Origin: Gordonia lacunae | GTDB taxonomy: Bacteria > Actinomycetota > Actinomycetes > Mycobacteriales > Mycobacteriaceae | Direction of reading: 5' to 3' | Assembly: GCF_002149015.1 (NCBI RefSeq) | Contig: NZ_NGFO01000024.1 | Location: 1 to 64,000 of the forward strand | Length of the DNA stretch: 64,000 bases | Shown here: positions 38,553 to 46,957 of the stretch, one piece after another | Numbering within the stretch: position 1 is the first letter of the stretch | Layout: each line of letters starts with the position of its first letter | Translations under genes and position numbers: made by a program | Notes under the pieces: model-generated | The model's database searches: none | Seen by the model: the letters and a program-made list of their open reading frames with translations, nothing else | Told to the model about the DNA's origin: nothing

Positions 38553-38614
38553 CCCTCCGGCGCCCGTTAGTTCTACTCCCTGAGGAGCGCCTGCACCTTG
38601 CGGAGGGCGCGTCA

Positions 38615-38654
38615 CGAAGGGGCCCGGCTGCTCGAGAGCGGCCGGGCCCCTTCG
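38615..38654. terminator. Bidirectional terminator hairpin
   Basis: Perfect 14-bp arms CGAAGGGGCCCGGC (38615-38628) and GCCGGGCCCCTTCG (38641-38654), 12-nt loop, between the convergent aminotransferase and ahpD genes. Confidence 0.85.
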
Positions 38655-38673
38655 TCGTCGTGCACGCGGTGGA

Positions 38674-39207
38674 TCAGGCGTTGGCGAGCACCTCGGTGGT
38701 GGCGATCGCCTGGGCGACGCCGCTGACGATCGAGGCGACCTTGAGAGCCTCGAGGATCGCCTCGCGGTCGACGCCGGCCTCGCGCAGGGTGTTCTCGTGC
38801 GCGGCGACGCAGTGGCCGCAGCCGTTGATCGAGGACACCGCGAACGACCACAGCTCGAAGGCCGCCTTGTCGACACCGGGGTTGCCGATGATGTTCATCC
38901 GCAGACCCGGGCGCAGGTCGTCGTACTTGCCGTCGAGGAACCCGCGGCCGCGGTAGAACACGTTGTTCATGCCCATGATCGACGCGGCGCCGAGTGCGGC
39001 GTTGTAGGCCTCGGCGGACAGCGTGTCGGCGGCCTCGTCGGCGATCTCGCTGAGCACCTTCGCATTTCGCGTGGCGGCAGCGGTCGACAGCAGGGTGCCC
39101 CACAGCTGCTCCTCGGTCAGCGCGGTCGTGCGGCTGATCGAACCGAGGTTGAGCTTGAGGTCCTTCGCGTACTCGGGGAGTACTTCCTTCAGATTGTCGA
39201 TGCTCAT
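38674..39207 (-). CDS. ahpD: Alkylhydroperoxidase AhpD
   Basis: Thiol reductant of AhpC with weak peroxidase activity, 177 residues. The AhpD active site is intact: C130 and C133 (CxxC) with H137 in [11 protein letters not shown], plus the proton-relay Glu in the helix before it (KAAFELWS). In mycobacteria AhpD links dihydrolipoamide systems to AhpC. GAGAGGAG precedes ATG 39207; 11 nt after ahpC, so one operon under OxyR. Confidence 0.96.
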   Translation of the reverse strand: MSIDNLKEVLPEYAKDLKLNLGSISRTTALTEEQLWGTLLSTAAATRNAKVLSEIADEAADTLSAEAYNAALGAASIMGMNNVFYRGRGFLDGKYDDLRPGLRMNIIGNPGVDKAAFELWSFAVSSINGCGHCVAAHENTLREAGVDREAILEALKVASIVSGVAQAIATTEVLANA

Positions 39208-39218
39208 CTGTTCTCCTC

Positions 39219-39806
39219 TCAGACGCCGGCCGTCATGAGCTCGCCGGCGTCGATCGTCGGGTCGCCCTTCTTCCAGTTGCATGCGCACAGTTCGTCGGAC
39301 TGCAGTGCGTCGAGGACCCGCAGGACCTCGTCAACGTTGCGGCCCACCGAGCCCGCGGTGACCGATACGAACTGGATCTCGTTGTTCGGATCGATGATGA
39401 AGGTGGCGCGGTCGGCGACCCCGTCGGCATTGAGAACGCCTGCAGCGGTGGCCAGTTCACGCTTGAGGTCGCTCAGCATCGGGAACGGGAGGGTCTTGAG
39501 GTCCTCGTGCTGTGCGCGCCACTGGAAGTGGACGAACTCGTTGTCCACCGAAGCGCCGAGCACCTGGGTATCGCGGTCGGCGAACTCGTCGTTCAGCTTG
39601 CCGAACGCGGCGATCTCGGTCGGGCACACGAAGGTGAAGTCCTTCGGCCAGAAGAACACGATGCGCCACTGACCGGGGTGATCGTCGGACGACACGGTGG
39701 TGAAGTAGTCGTCGGGCTGCTGGGCATTGACCTTGCTGAGGTCGCCACCGATGACGGCGGTGAGGTTGTAGGCGGGGAACTGGTCACCGATGGTGAGCAG
39801 GGCCAT
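39219..39806 (-). CDS. ahpC: Alkyl hydroperoxide reductase AhpC
   Basis: Peroxiredoxin reducing organic hydroperoxides and peroxynitrite, 195 residues. Peroxidatic C61 in FVCPTE; resolving cysteines C174 and C176 in LCACNWK, the three-Cys arrangement of mycobacterial AhpC. ATG 39806 is preceded by GAAGGAG. Operon with ahpD and divergent from oxyR across 126 nt, as in mycobacteria with a functional OxyR. Confidence 0.97.
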   Translation of the reverse strand: MALLTIGDQFPAYNLTAVIGGDLSKVNAQQPDDYFTTVSSDDHPGQWRIVFFWPKDFTFVCPTEIAAFGKLNDEFADRDTQVLGASVDNEFVHFQWRAQHEDLKTLPFPMLSDLKRELATAAGVLNADGVADRATFIIDPNNEIQFVSVTAGSVGRNVDEVLRVLDALQSDELCACNWKKGDPTIDAGELMTAGV

Positions 39807-39845
39807 GTTTCGCTCCTTCAGCTGGTGAATGTACGGAAACTTGCG

Positions 39846-39862
39846 CGCGAAAGAGTTTCGCG
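39846..39862. repeat. Inverted repeat in the ahpC leader
   Basis: CGCGAAA-GAG-TTTCGCG, perfect 7-bp arms with a 3-nt centre, 40 nt before the ahpC start. It could be an operator or an mRNA hairpin. Confidence 0.6.
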
Positions 39863-39919
39863 ACGTACGAGTACCATCGTGCCGGATTCTGGCCAAAAGC
39901 GAAACGTGATGATTAGCAC

Positions 39920-39925
39920 TACACT
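39920..39925 (+). promoter_or_regulatory. -10 box of oxyR, probably leaderless
   Basis: TACACT ends 7 nt before the oxyR ATG at 39933. The OxyR site for divergent control is expected to overlap it (ATTAGCACTACACTGAT). Confidence 0.5.
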
Positions 39926-39932
39926 GATAGGC

Positions 39933-40865
39933 ATGCCCGATAGAACTTATCAGCCGACCGTCGCCGGCCTGCGTGCCTTCGTGGCCCTCGCTCATCGCCG
40001 CCACTTCGGCACTGCCGCAGCCGATCTCGGCGTCAGCCAGCCGTCGCTGTCACAGGCGCTGTCCGCACTCGAATCCGGTCTCGGGGTGACCCTCGTCGAA
40101 CGCACCACGCGGCGTGTCCAGTTGACCGCCGACGGGGTCGAGCTCCTGCCGCGGGCGATCGCGGTGACCGAGGCCGTCGACGAGTTCACCTCTGCGGCCG
40201 CGGGCGCCGGACAGCCGCTGCGTGGGGTCATGCGAGTAGGGGTCATCCCGACGGTGGCGCCATACGTCCTGCCGACACTGCTGCGCGGGCTCGGCGAGCG
40301 GCTCCCGGACCTCGTGCCCCGGGTGGTGGAGGAGCAGACCGCGCGACTGGTCGAGCAATTGCGTACGGGCACATTGGACGTGGCCTTGCTCGCGCTTCCC
40401 GTCGAGATCCCCGGCATCGTCGAAGTTCCCATCTACCGTGAGGATTTCGTTCTCGCGCTCCCGTCCGGACATGCCCTGGCCGGACGTCGCCGCGTCGACC
40501 CCACCGCGCTCGCGGACCTGCCGCTGCTCCTCCTCGACGAGGGGCATTGTCTGCGTGACCAGGCCCTTGAGGTCTGCCGCCTCGCGGGCGTTCGGCCCGA
40601 CCTCGGGCAGACCCGGGCCGCCTCGCTGACCACGGCGGTGCACTGTGTCGTCGGTGGTCTCGGAGTGACGCTCATCCCGCAGACGGCGGTGGCGTCGGAG
40701 ACGGCGTCGGGCGACCTGGCCACCGCGACGTTCGCGACCCCCCGTCCGGGCCGCCGGATCGGACTGGTCTTCCGGGCCTCCGCCCGCCACGACGAGGCCT
40801 ACCGCGAACTGGCCTCCGTCATCGGCGATCTCGTCGGCGCGACCGGGGCCGTGACCCCGCTCTAG
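39933..40865 (+). CDS. oxyR: Peroxide-sensing regulator OxyR
   Basis: LysR-type regulator of 310 residues. N-terminal HTH with [13 protein letters not shown] (35-47); the redox pair C206 and C215 in [12 protein letters not shown] matches Cys199/Cys208 of E. coli OxyR, so peroxide sensing should be intact, unlike the broken oxyR of M. tuberculosis. Divergent from ahpC-ahpD, its expected targets. Its last 4 nt overlap the end of the convergent helicase gene. Confidence 0.96.
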   Translation: MPDRTYQPTVAGLRAFVALAHRRHFGTAAADLGVSQPSLSQALSALESGLGVTLVERTTRRVQLTADGVELLPRAIAVTEAVDEFTSAAAGAGQPLRGVMRVGVIPTVAPYVLPTLLRGLGERLPDLVPRVVEEQTARLVEQLRTGTLDVALLALPVEIPGIVEVPIYREDFVLALPSGHALAGRRRVDPTALADLPLLLLDEGHCLRDQALEVCRLAGVRPDLGQTRAASLTTAVHCVVGGLGVTLIPQTAVASETASGDLATATFATPRPGRRIGLVFRASARHDEAYRELASVIGDLVGATGAVTPL

Positions 40866-43015
40866 GCCGGCTCGCCCGTCGCTGCGAGCGACTCGGTGGC
40901 GGCCGCCTGCGCGGCGAGGGCCTCCCATTCGTCGACGAGGCTCGAGTCGACCTCGCGGACCATGGTGCCCAGGTCTTCGACGATCCGCTCGATCTCGGGC
41001 GTCACCACACTCGTCGGAACGCCCTGGCGCAGAACGCGATAGCAGTCCGACAGGTAGCGCAGCAGCACGCCCTCGCTGCGGGCGAGGCCGTAGGCGGAGA
41101 TCAACTCGGTGAAGGTCATGGCCTTCTCCAGCATCTCGCGCAGGACCGACTTCGGCGCCGGCGGGAAGGACGACACCCAGGGGTGGCCGCGGCGATAGAT
41201 GTCGAAGGCGGCGAAGATCTCCTCGGCCAGCGGCTGCGGCCAGGTGATCTCCTCCAGGCGGGTCATGCGCTCCTCGTACTCGATGCCGTCGGCCTTCATC
41301 TCGGCGATCGCGGCATCGCGGGCGACCTTGCGCTGGGCGAGCAGCAGCGGCCGCGGATTCTCCAGCGTCGATTCGAGGACGGAGACCACATCGAGTGCGT
41401 ACGTGGACGACTCCGGGTCGAGGATCTCGAAGGTCGCCAGCGCGAAGGCGGACAGCGGATTGGTCAGCGCGAAGTTCGCCGGCATGTCGACGCTCAGCGC
41501 GATGTGCCGTCCGGTGTCATCGGGTTCGTCGCGTTGCACGACGATGCCCGCGTCCCGCAGTCCGCGGTAGAGCTCGATCGTGTGTGTGATGGTGCGCAAC
41601 TGCCGGTCGCGGGGTTCGTGGTTGTCCTCGAGCAGATGGCGCACCGCGGCGAAGCAGTCGCCCGGCCGGCCGAGCACCTCGAGCAGCATGGCCGTCGTCA
41701 TCTGGAAGTGGCTGCGCAGCGGCTCGTCGGGAGCGTCGACGAGCTGGGTGAACGTCTTCTCGCCCCACGACACGAAACCCTCAGGAGGCTTCTTGCGCAC
41801 CAGCTTCCGCAGCTTCTTGGGATCGTCGCCGGCCTTGGCGACCGCGCGGGCGTTCTCCACATCGTGATCGGGGGCCTGGGCGACGACGTAGCCGATCGTG
41901 TCGAACCCGGCCCGCCCGGCACGGCCGGCGATCTGGTGGAACTCACGCGCCCGCAGGCGCCGGACCCGGCGTCCGTCGTACTTGCTCAGTGCCGCGAACA
42001 GCACCGTTCGGATGGGCACGTTGATCCCGACGCCGAGGGTGTCGGTCCCGGCGATGACCTTCAGCAGGCCCTGCTGGGCGAGGCGCTCCACCAGACGCCG
42101 GTACCGCGGGAGCATCCCGGCGTGATGCACGCCGATCCCGGCACGCAGGAGTTTGGACAGGGTGTTGCCGAAGCCGGTGGAGAACCGGAAGTCCCCGATC
42201 GCCTCCCCGATCGCCGCCTTCTCGGTCTTGTCGCAGATCCGGACGCTGAGCAGCGCCTGCGCGCGCTCGACGGCGGCGGCCTGGGTGAAGTGCACCACGT
42301 AGATGGGTGCCCGGCCGCGATCGACCAGCTCTTCGATCGTCTCGTGGACCGGGGTCATCGCGTAGGTGTGTTCGAGGGGAACGGGCCGCTGCGCACCGGT
42401 GACCTCGACGGTCTCGCGCCCGGTGCGGCGGGTCAGGTCGTCGACGAAGAACGAGACGTCGCCCAGCGTCGCCGACATCAGCAGGAACTGCGTCGACGGC
42501 AGTTCGATGAGCGGAACCTGCCACGCCCAGCCGCGGTCGGGTTCGCCGTAGTAGTGGAACTCGTCGGCGACCAGCGTGCCGATGTCGCTCTCACCGCCGG
42601 CGGCCAGCGCGAGGTTGGCGACGATCTCGGCGGTCGCGCACACGATCGGTGCGTCGGCGTTGACCGCGGCGTCACCGGTCAGCAGACCGACCTGGTCGGC
42701 ACCGAACATCGCGCACAGCTCGAAGAACTTCTCGCTGACGAGCGCCTTGATCGGGGCGGTGTAGAAAGCGCGCTCGCCGCGGCAGCGCGCGAAGTACAGC
42801 GCACCCGCCGCGACGAGTGATTTGCCCGAGCCCGTGGGCGTCGCCAGGATCACGTGGCTGCCGGCGAGGAGTTCGAGAAGCGACTCCTCCTGATGGGGGT
42901 AGAGGTCGAGGCCACGCCCCGTCCACCAGTCGGTGTACCGCTCCAGGGCGGCGTCCTCGTCGTCGGTGGGGACCAGGACGTGGGGTCCGGGAATCGGTGC
43001 GGTGTCCGGGGTCAG
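40862..43015 (-). CDS. DEAD/DEAH helicase with DUF3516, CTG start proposed
   Basis: Ski2/Mtr4-like superfamily 2 helicase of the DUF3516 group. P-loop [13 protein letters not shown] box ([10 protein letters not shown]), SAT (LLMSATLGD) and motif [13 protein letters not shown] are present; the DUF3516 region covers the C-terminal 270 residues. A GTG at 42853 begins only four residues before the P-loop. The same frame continues upstream through [17 protein letters not shown], the Q-motif region, and [13 protein letters not shown], but holds no ATG, GTG or TTG before an in-frame stop. CTG at 43013-43015 overlaps the PAC2 stop as CTGA, the usual coupling geometry, giving 717 residues. RNA substrate unknown. 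Confidence 0.82.
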   Translation of the reverse strand: MTPDTAPIPGPHVLVPTDDEDAALERYTDWWTGRGLDLYPHQEESLLELLAGSHVILATPTGSGKSLVAAGALYFARCRGERAFYTAPIKALVSEKFFELCAMFGADQVGLLTGDAAVNADAPIVCATAEIVANLALAAGGESDIGTLVADEFHYYGEPDRGWAWQVPLIELPSTQFLLMSATLGDVSFFVDDLTRRTGRETVEVTGAQRPVPLEHTYAMTPVHETIEELVDRGRAPIYVVHFTQAAAVERAQALLSVRICDKTEKAAIGEAIGDFRFSTGFGNTLSKLLRAGIGVHHAGMLPRYRRLVERLAQQGLLKVIAGTDTLGVGINVPIRTVLFAALSKYDGRRVRRLRAREFHQIAGRAGRAGFDTIGYVVAQAPDHDVENARAVAKAGDDPKKLRKLVRKKPPEGFVSWGEKTFTQLVDAPDEPLRSHFQMTTAMLLEVLGRPGDCFAAVRHLLEDNHEPRDRQLRTITHTIELYRGLRDAGIVVQRDEPDDTGRHIALSVDMPANFALTNPLSAFALATFEILDPESSTYALDVVSVLESTLENPRPLLLAQRKVARDAAIAEMKADGIEYEERMTRLEEITWPQPLAEEIFAAFDIYRRGHPWVSSFPPAPKSVLREMLEKAMTFTELISAYGLARSEGVLLRYLSDCYRVLRQGVPTSVVTPEIERIVEDLGTMVREVDSSLVDEWEALAAQAAATESLAATGEPA

Positions 43016-43983
43016 ATCGGTGATCGTGGACCCTCGTCCCCGGGGTCCGCCTCACCGGTGCCGGTCTGCTCGGCCAGGAACCGTTCGAGTTCGGCGCCGA
43101 GTTCGTCGCCGCTGGGCAGCGATTCCTCGGCGGCGAGGAGCGAGGCCCGCTCCTGGGCGGCCTGCGTGAACGTGTCGTACTGGGTCTCCAGCGCGGCCAC
43201 CACCGATTCGATCTCGGTGTTGCCCTCGACCTCGGTGTCGACCTGCGCGCGTACCTTCTCCGCGGCGCTGTCGAGCGCGGCGAGGGGGAGGTCGAGGCCG
43301 GTGAGTTCGGCGACCGCCGCCAGCAACCGTGCCGACGCCGCCGGATAATTGGTCTGCGCGAGATAGTGCGGGACGTGCACGGACAGCCCCGAAGCCCGGT
43401 AGTCGTGCTCGCCCATCCGCAGTTCGAGGAGCATCGACGCGCTGGCCGGCAGCTTCATCGCCGATCCCCACCGGGGCAGGTCGCCCAGGGCGTCGGGATC
43501 GCTGCCGTGCGCGGTGATCGACGGCGGGCGGGTGTGCGGCACGGCCATCGGGATCGCGTTCAGCCCGATGACATCGGTGACACCGAGACCGTCGCTGAGC
43601 CGACGGACCGCATCGACGAACTGTTCCCACCGGAGGTCGGGTTCGGAACCGGCGAGCAGGAGGAACCCCTTGCCCGAGTTGTCGCGGATGGCGTGCAGCG
43701 CCAGCGACGGCATCTCCACGTCGGTGAAGGTCTCGCCGCTGAACGAGATGGTCGGCCGGCGTGAGCGGTAGTCCATCAGCTCGTCGGACGAGAAGGTCGC
43801 GACCAACTCGGACTCGAGGCTGTCGCGCAGATGCGCGGCGGCCAGGGCGACCGCGTGCCCGGCGTCGGCGAACCCTTCGAGGGCATGGATCAGTACCGGA
43901 CCCGTGCCGTCGGGCCGGGTCACCTGCGGAGCGGGAAAGGCGAGTTCATACAGCGCGTCATCGCGCGCGGGCTGCTCGTCCAC
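43012..43983 (-). CDS. PAC2 family protein (Rv2714 type)
   Basis: A 323-residue protein of the PAC2 (proteasome-assembly chaperone-like) family, counterpart of Rv2714. Family blocks include PVLIHALEGFADAGHAV near 34-50, FSSDELMDYRSRRP and the GLNAIPMAVPHTRP loop. The C-terminal 70 residues are an acidic coiled coil (EVEGNTEIESVVAALETQYD core). GTG 43983 has AAGGAGG 6 nt upstream and gives MDEQPARDDALYELAFP; ATG 44034 lacks a ribosome site. Its stop overlaps the presumed CTG start of the helicase. Role unknown. Confidence 0.86.
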   Translation of the reverse strand: MDEQPARDDALYELAFPAPQVTRPDGTGPVLIHALEGFADAGHAVALAAAHLRDSLESELVATFSSDELMDYRSRRPTISFSGETFTDVEMPSLALHAIRDNSGKGFLLLAGSEPDLRWEQFVDAVRRLSDGLGVTDVIGLNAIPMAVPHTRPPSITAHGSDPDALGDLPRWGSAMKLPASASMLLELRMGEHDYRASGLSVHVPHYLAQTNYPAASARLLAAVAELTGLDLPLAALDSAAEKVRAQVDTEVEGNTEIESVVAALETQYDTFTQAAQERASLLAAEESLPSGDELGAELERFLAEQTGTGEADPGDEGPRSPI

Positions 43984-44161
43984 GTCGTCCCTCCTTCTGC
44001 TTGCAGCCGTCTGAAGAGACAGCTGAATGTTCATTGTCTCGCACCGGGGTGCGGAGCGTCATCTGGGTGCAACCACCTCGACACGCCGGTGATTCCCCGG
44101 GTGCGACGCGCGGTGTGTCGGAGGGCGTGTGGGGTCGGGGACGGTGGCACAGTAGACCGTT

Positions 44162-44842
44162 GTGACCGAGCCCCGCCGTCCCATCCACCTCGTGTCGGCC
44201 GCTTGCCTGCTGGCGGCGACGATCGTGGTGTCCGCCTGCTCGGTGGCCGGCGAGCCGGAGCCATCGGGTCAGGACCTGTCCTCGCGGTCGGTGACGGCCG
44301 CCGACTTCCCCGACGGCGCGGCGAGCCCGATCCCGACCACGGCGGTCGCGAACGCGCTCGCGGATGTGACCGGAGCGCCGATGTCCGGACAGGCGGGCAC
44401 CGAGGTGTCGCCACCGGACTGCGCACCGGCTCCCGTCTCCGCCGACGGCGCCGTCGCCTACCTGGGACCCGGCCCGGGGGAGCGGTCGACGCTGACCACG
44501 GTCGTGGCCGGTGTCGACTCGACCCTCGACGACGTGGTCGAGCTGGCGCAGCGGTGTCGGCAGACAACGACGACGACGTTCGGTGCGTCGTCGACGGTCA
44601 CCACCGAGGTCCTGCCTCCGCCGCCTGGACCGGACGGGGTCCAGACGGCCACCATCCGGCGCACGATCGTGACCGGCGGCGGCGTCCCCACGACGACGAG
44701 TGCCCTCACCCTCCTCGGCGAGCGTGACGGCGTCCGGGTCTACACCGAATACCGTTGGCCCGCGGCAGGTCCGGTGCCTCCGGAGGCGGCTGCCGTGCTG
44801 GACGCGCTCTTCGTCAAGGCGAACGCCGCCGCGTTCGGCTGA
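44162..44842 (+). CDS. Putative lipoprotein
   Basis: A 226-residue exported protein with a lipoprotein signal peptide: basic N-region, hydrophobic 8-25, lipobox VSAC with Cys26. The mature part is Thr/Val/Ala-rich (runs of Thr near 138-142 and 176-180) with two further Cys residues that could form a disulfide (PDCAPAP near 86 and QRCRQT near 133). It resembles uncharacterised mycolata lipoproteins; no domain is recognised. GTG 44162 gives MTEPRRPIHLV. Divergent from the PAC2 gene. Confidence 0.75.
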   Translation: MTEPRRPIHLVSAACLLAATIVVSACSVAGEPEPSGQDLSSRSVTAADFPDGAASPIPTTAVANALADVTGAPMSGQAGTEVSPPDCAPAPVSADGAVAYLGPGPGERSTLTTVVAGVDSTLDDVVELAQRCRQTTTTTFGASSTVTTEVLPPPPGPDGVQTATIRRTIVTGGGVPTTTSALTLLGERDGVRVYTEYRWPAAGPVPPEAAAVLDALFVKANAAAFG

Positions 44843-44854
44843 TTCTGCCCGGCC

Positions 44855-44885
44855 CTGTGGATGACCCGGTCCGGGTTGTCCACAG
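44855..44885 (+). terminator. Hairpin after the lipoprotein gene, with a DnaA-box-like arm
   Basis: CTGTGGA (44855-44861) pairs with TCCACAG (44879-44885), enclosing ACCCGG-T-CCGGGT. A likely terminator 12 nt after the stop. The right arm contains TTGTCCACA (44876-44884), identical to the actinobacterial DnaA box. Confidence 0.6.
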
Positions 44886-44934
44886 CACGTGATCGCGGGC
44901 GTGCGGGCGACCGCGCGCAGGTGAAGCTGCGTTC

Positions 44935-46059
44935 ATGCAGATCCTCGACTCACATCCACCGGGACCCCACGACCCATCGACGCTGCTCACCTCGATCCCC
45001 GCACGCCTCGGGTTCGTCCCGGAGCGATCGATCATCGTGATCGCATTCGCCGCCGACCGGACCGTCAACGCGACCATGCGACACGACCTCGCCCTCGAGG
45101 ACGACGGCAGCCCCAGCCGGGAGTTGGTCATCGTCCTCGGCGGACTCGGTGAGATCACCGCCACCTATGGCATCGAGGAGATCGTGGTCGTCATCATCGA
45201 CGACCGCCATCCTGTCGACGATCACCGCTATCGCCGGGTCCTCGCGATGAGCGACCGGTACTTCGGCGAGGTCGGCGGAGTCGCGGCGGGCTTCGCGCTG
45301 GCGACGTTCGACGCCGGCGCCGAGTGGACCACCATCTGGTGCCCGGAGGATCGGGCGTGGTCCGTCGATGTGTCCGCCGGCGCGACCGGGCGTCTCGACG
45401 ACCCGCACACGAGTCCGACGGCGATCGCCGAAGCCGTGCGCTCGGGCCGGCGTATCCTCGGCCGGCGCTCGGAGATGAGATCCATGCTCGAACCGCTGGA
45501 CGGCGAGTGTGGTCCGGCTCGCCCCCGGCCGGACTGTCATCAGTGCCGCGGCCGCGATCTGGACCGGACCGGTCATGACCGGTGCGATCCCGACACCGAC
45601 GACATCGAGGTCTCGGCGCTGGCACTCGACCTGGTGATCAGCGCGATGATCGGAGCGGACCGGGCGTTGGACTGCGAAGAACTGGACCTGCTCGAACGGG
45701 CGATCCTCCGCCACGACGTCCGCGACGCCGCGCTCGCCCTGGCCGTGACCGAACTGCGGGGAGCTGCCGAACGCCTGTGGCGAGAACTCACCAGGCGCCT
45801 CACCGGGCGCGGCCGCGCAACCGCCGCAACGCTTCTCGCGCACCTGCACTACATCGGCGGGGACGGGGCCTATGCCGGTGTCGCGCTGGATGTCGCGCTC
45901 GCGTGCGCAGACCCGGCGCCGCTGACCACGTTGCTGGACTCGGCCCTACGGGCAGGCGTACGCCCGGCCAGATTGTGGGGCACGATCGACAAGTCCTACG
46001 ACGCGGCGAGACGTCTCGGCGTCGTCATCCCGGCGGTGACACTGCGCACCGCCGGGTGA
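44935..46059 (+). CDS. DUF4192 family protein
   Basis: A 374-residue protein of the actinobacterial DUF4192 family. The opening LLTSIPARLGFVPERSIIVIAF (cores LTSIPARLGF, SIIVIAF) and the ELVIVLGGLG and EIVVVIIDDRHPVDD segments are typical. A cluster CHQCRGRDLDR...HDRCD near 197-216 could bind zinc and is not a standard part of the family. The C-terminal half is helical with ALALDLVISAMIGADRALD and LLAHLHYIGGDGAYAGVAL. AGGTGAAG precedes the ATG. Function unknown; co-oriented with the lipoprotein gene and convergent with ideR. Confidence 0.82.
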   Translation: MQILDSHPPGPHDPSTLLTSIPARLGFVPERSIIVIAFAADRTVNATMRHDLALEDDGSPSRELVIVLGGLGEITATYGIEEIVVVIIDDRHPVDDHRYRRVLAMSDRYFGEVGGVAAGFALATFDAGAEWTTIWCPEDRAWSVDVSAGATGRLDDPHTSPTAIAEAVRSGRRILGRRSEMRSMLEPLDGECGPARPRPDCHQCRGRDLDRTGHDRCDPDTDDIEVSALALDLVISAMIGADRALDCEELDLLERAILRHDVRDAALALAVTELRGAAERLWRELTRRLTGRGRATAATLLAHLHYIGGDGAYAGVALDVALACADPAPLTTLLDSALRAGVRPARLWGTIDKSYDAARRLGVVIPAVTLRTAG

Positions 46060-46072
46060 CCGACCTGATGGA

Positions 46073-46768
46073 TCAGACCTTCTCGACGACCTTCTCGACG
46101 AACAGCGAGTGCGCCATGTCGGGCGAGAGCTCGAGGCCGTCGTGGCCGGGCGTGTCGATGGTGATCGTGCCCGCGGTGTTCGAGACCGTCACGCGGGCAT
46201 TGGGGACCACGCCCGCCTCGCGGAGCGCGCCGATGAGTTCGGTGTCGGACTGCGCGTGCTCCGACAGCCGTCGCACGATGACCGGCACCGTCTCGCCCGG
46301 CGGGAGGTCGGCGAGGCGGGTGGCACCGTCGTCGGAACTCGGCACCTCCACGCCCAGCAGTTCCAGGCCCGGGATCGGGTTGCCGTAGGGCGAGGTCGTC
46401 GGGTACTCCAAGACCGCGAGCAGGCGACGTTCGACGTTCTCGCTCATCACGTGCTCCCAGCGGCAGGCCTCCTCGTGGACCTGATCCCAGGGCATCCCGA
46501 TGACGTCGACCAGCAGACGCTCGGCCAGGCGATGCTTGCGCATCACCGCGACGGCGAGCGAGCGGCCGCGGTCGGTCAGTTCGAGGTGGCGGTCGCCGGC
46601 GACGCGGAGCAGCCCGTCGCGCTCCATCCGGGCGACGGTCTGCGACACGGTGGGACCGGATTGGTCCAGACGCTCGGCGATACGTGCCCGCAGCGGCACG
46701 ATGCCCTCTTCTTCGAGATCGTAGATCGTTCGCAAGTACATCTCGGTGGTGTCAACCAGGTCGTTCAC
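46073..46768 (-). CDS. ideR: Iron-dependent repressor IdeR
   Basis: DtxR-family Fe2+-activated regulator of iron uptake and storage, 231 residues. All metal ligands are present: M10, C102, E105, H106 (primary site) and H79, E83, H98 (ancillary site). HTH SGPTVSQTVARMERDG at 37-52; a C-terminal SH3-like domain follows (about 150-228). GTG 46768 gives MNDLVDTTEMYLRTIYDLEE, the conserved family start; the TTG three codons earlier is less likely. TAATCT at 46801-46796 is a likely -10. In M. tuberculosis it adjoins sigB; here acuC-pat lie between. Confidence 0.97.
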   Translation of the reverse strand: MNDLVDTTEMYLRTIYDLEEEGIVPLRARIAERLDQSGPTVSQTVARMERDGLLRVAGDRHLELTDRGRSLAVAVMRKHRLAERLLVDVIGMPWDQVHEEACRWEHVMSENVERRLLAVLEYPTTSPYGNPIPGLELLGVEVPSSDDGATRLADLPPGETVPVIVRRLSEHAQSDTELIGALREAGVVPNARVTVSNTAGTITIDTPGHDGLELSPDMAHSLFVEKVVEKV

Positions 46769-46918
46769 TGTGCGCAATCCCTTTCGTCCCCGCCAAGATT
46801 ACCCTCTTTGCGAGCGGTGACCGCGATCTCACCGCGGCCGGGTGGTCCGCGACGAGGATGCCGCGGTACCCGCTCGTGTCCGACGCGACATCCGTGGCCG
46901 CTGCGCGAGGTGTACCAC

Positions 46919-46924
46919 TAGCCT
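46919..46924 (+). promoter_or_regulatory. -10 box for the acuC transcript and its mini-ORF
   Basis: TAGCCT ends 6 nt before GTG 46931, which opens an 8-codon ORF ending at the acuC start. The acuC ATG itself is 29 nt from this -10. Confidence 0.5.
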
Positions 46925-46930
46925 GAGGTC

Positions 46931-46957
46931 GTGATCAACACTACGAGCGCCCGATGA
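46931..46957 (+). CDS. Leaderless 8-codon upstream ORF coupled to acuC
   Basis: GTG 46931 encodes VINTTSAR and stops at TGA 46955-46957, which overlaps the acuC ATG (46954) as ATGA. The predicted transcription start is at the GTG, and the acuC ATG has no convincing Shine-Dalgarno. Reinitiation after this mini-ORF would explain acuC translation. Prediction only. Confidence 0.5.
   Translation: MINTTSAR

Noticed and set aside
44876-44884. Replication origin signal (DnaA box)
   Set aside because: A single perfect box with no cluster, AT-rich element or dnaA/dnaN neighbours.
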